Positions 4,772 through 6,272 of a stretch of 6,272 nt of DNA are shown in pieces. Under the pieces are notes generated by a model that saw only the letters and a list, made by a program, of their open reading frames with translations, had not been told where the DNA came from and ran no database searches. Numbering within the stretch: position 1 is the stretch's first letter; the number at the start of each line of letters is the position of its first letter. Both the position numbers and the translations under genes were made by a program. This stretch comes from Candidatus Omnitrophota bacterium (GTDB lineage: Bacteria > Omnitrophota > Gorgyraeia > Tantalellales > Tantalellaceae), in contig JABMSC010000042.1 of assembly GCA_013204685.1 (NCBI GenBank), positions 1 to 6,272 on the forward strand. Reading direction: 5' to 3'.

Positions 4772-6272
4772 ATGAAAAAATTGACGATTTTATTTATTCT
4801 AGCCATATTTACACTTTCCGGTTGCGGGCAAAGCGGCGAAAAAGCGATCAAGCCGGCGGCCTTCCTGGAAACTGTAGAAGTTGATGTTAGTGAGCCTCTT
4901 GTTTATCTGCCTGTTTCGGCGGCAGATGCATCCAGTTTTGATCAGACACCTGACTGGGCACCGGAACCTGATCCCATGGCATCGGTTGATGGCGACATGC
5001 TTACCAGATGGTCCAGCAATTATCTTTCTGAAGAAGAATGGATCTATTTTGATCTTGGAGGCGAATGTGTTGTTAACAATGTGATCATCAGGTGGGAAAG
5101 GGCTCATGCCATAAAATACAAGATCATGGCTTCAAAAGATGCTGACACCTGGCAGGAAGTTTATAATGAAACTGCGGGAATCGGCGGGACGATGGAAGCG
5201 GCGTTTACCCCGGTTAAATGCCGTTATATAAAGATCCAGGGTCTTGCCAAGGCAAATGAAGATTGGGGCATATCAATATGGGAAGTTGAAATATACGGGC
5301 CCGGGAAGCAGAACCCGCATGCGACAAAAACCAAAGAGGCATGCCTTTCAAAGAGCGAAGACGCATCTGAACGCAAGGAAGCGGATGAGCTTCTCGATAA
5401 AATGGCCGCACCGATCCCTTCCATTAGCGAAAGACCATTTCAAAAGGGTGCGGTTTACACATCATGGATGGCAGATGAGCTGTCTATGCCGGTATCGGAC
5501 ATGACCCTTGCTTATCTTAAGGAGACAGGGTTCGATACTATATCAATAATGGTTCCTGCTTACCAGGAAAAGATCGATTCAAAGGTCATTTTTACCAATG
5601 ATAAACCCAACGGAGATACCCCTACGGATGAAGCGCTCGAACATGCGGTTAAGTCTTGCCATAAGCTGGGCTTACGTGTTATGATAAAGCCACACGTAGA
5701 TCCCCGTACCGATGAGGCCAGGATCAATATAATGCCCTCGGAAGAGTGGTTCGACAGTTATGAAAAGTTTATATTAAGATATGCACAATTCTCCCAGGAG
5801 AATAACGTAGAACTTTTCTCCGTCGGAACAGAGCTGGAAGCAACCAGTTTTGAGGGATGGTCTCACAGGTGGAATGATGTTATAGATAAGATCAAGGGGG
5901 TTTATACCGGGAAACTTACTTATTCTGCCAACTGGACAGAGTATGAAGAAGTTCCTTTCTGGGATAAGCTTGATCTTATAGGGCTCGATGCCTATTTCCC
6001 GCTGAGTGAGACGGACGAAGTGTCGCTTGAAGAACTTATAGCGACATGGGAAGGGATAGCAGATAAAATAGAAACGTGGCTGACAGAAAAAGGACTTACC
6101 GGTAAAGGTGTTATTCTGACGGAAATCGGTTATCCTTCAGCGAAGGGCGCAGCCCGGCAGCCATGGGTTGCTATTTCAAACATTGAGGATCAAAAGGCCC
6201 AGGCTGATTGTCTGGAGGCCACCTTCGCAGTTTTGAAGAAACGCCCCTGGTTTGAAGGGTATTATATATGGC
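4772..6272 (+). CDS. Lipoprotein with F5/8 type C (CBM32-like) domain and GH113-like glycosidase domain, 3' partial
   Basis: Open from the ATG at 4772 to the window edge (500 codons plus one base, no stop). Residues 1-18 form a lipoprotein signal: KK, a hydrophobic stretch, then lipobox LSGC with C18 as the lipid-bearing cysteine. Residues about 35-176 look like a discoidin/F5-8C domain (DGDMLTRWSS, WIYFDLGG, YIKIQG, WEVEIYGP), usually a carbohydrate-binding module. A charged linker (about 177-222) leads to a TIM-barrel from about F223 that resembles GH113 beta-mannanases. E354 in SVGTELEAT fits the acid/base and E451 in ILTEIGYPS the nucleophile; WFEGYYIW at the edge is the typical late strand. 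Likely role: cleaving a beta-mannan or related glycan at the cell surface, feeding the permeases encoded upstream. Activity on mannan is inferred from fold-level motifs and from the mannose-6-P isomerase nearby; related barrels can have other specificities. I cannot see how much is missing at the C-terminus. Confidence 0.82.
   Translation, partial: MKKLTILFILAIFTLSGCGQSGEKAIKPAAFLETVEVDVSEPLVYLPVSAADASSFDQTPDWAPEPDPMASVDGDMLTRWSSNYLSEEEWIYFDLGGECVVNNVIIRWERAHAIKYKIMASKDADTWQEVYNETAGIGGTMEAAFTPVKCRYIKIQGLAKANEDWGISIWEVEIYGPGKQNPHATKTKEACLSKSEDASERKEADELLDKMAAPIPSISERPFQKGAVYTSWMADELSMPVSDMTLAYLKETGFDTISIMVPAYQEKIDSKVIFTNDKPNGDTPTDEALEHAVKSCHKLGLRVMIKPHVDPRTDEARINIMPSEEWFDSYEKFILRYAQFSQENNVELFSVGTELEATSFEGWSHRWNDVIDKIKGVYTGKLTYSANWTEYEEVPFWDKLDLIGLDAYFPLSETDEVSLEELIATWEGIADKIETWLTEKGLTGKGVILTEIGYPSAKGAARQPWVAISNIEDQKAQADCLEATFAVLKKRPWFEGYYIW

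Overview
The window reads as one stretch of a bacterial genome with every gene on the plus strand. The organism is a Gram-negative-like or otherwise lipoprotein-bearing heterotroph of moderate G+C. No phylogenetic marker gene is present. The style (short tandem and palindromic repeats at nearly every gene junction, a secreted glycoside hydrolase lipoprotein, sugar ABC permeases) reminds me of uncultivated phyla such as Omnitrophota. That is a weak impression, not something the sequence proves.

Left part (1-2492): a phosphomannomutase-type phosphohexomutase, cut by the window edge, is followed after 4 bases by a class I mannose-6-phosphate isomerase. Together they would interconvert fructose-6-P, mannose-6-P and mannose-1-P. 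The first gene carries an in-frame TAG at 14-16, where the family normally has the lysine of an N-G-I-K-F motif. This suggests a nonsense mutation or an error at a contig end.

Middle (2473-2805): two perfect hairpin palindromes share one core. The first contains the isomerase stop codon. They are followed by a degenerate 7-base repeat tract, then a near-consensus sigma-70 promoter with two dyad-symmetric sequences near it.

Right part (2806-6272): two inner-membrane permeases of a carbohydrate ABC importer (MalF-like, then MalG-like). After them comes a lipoprotein with a discoidin (F5/8 type C, CBM32-like) domain and a GH113-like TIM barrel, running off the right edge. The permease junctions hold two more repeat families: a heptamer tract between the permeases, and a 10/20-base repeat that has been read into the C-terminus of the second permease. 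No ATPase or solute-binding protein is in the window.

Together the genes suggest uptake of a mannose-containing oligosaccharide: surface hydrolysis by the GH113-like lipoprotein, import by the ABC permeases, and entry into central metabolism or GDP-mannose synthesis by the isomerase and mutase. The link between the two halves is inferred from the shared mannose theme. A separate promoter and a 313-base gap lie between them. I do not see a wholly new system. The most unusual content is the set of different small repeats at successive gene ends, two of which have become coding sequence.
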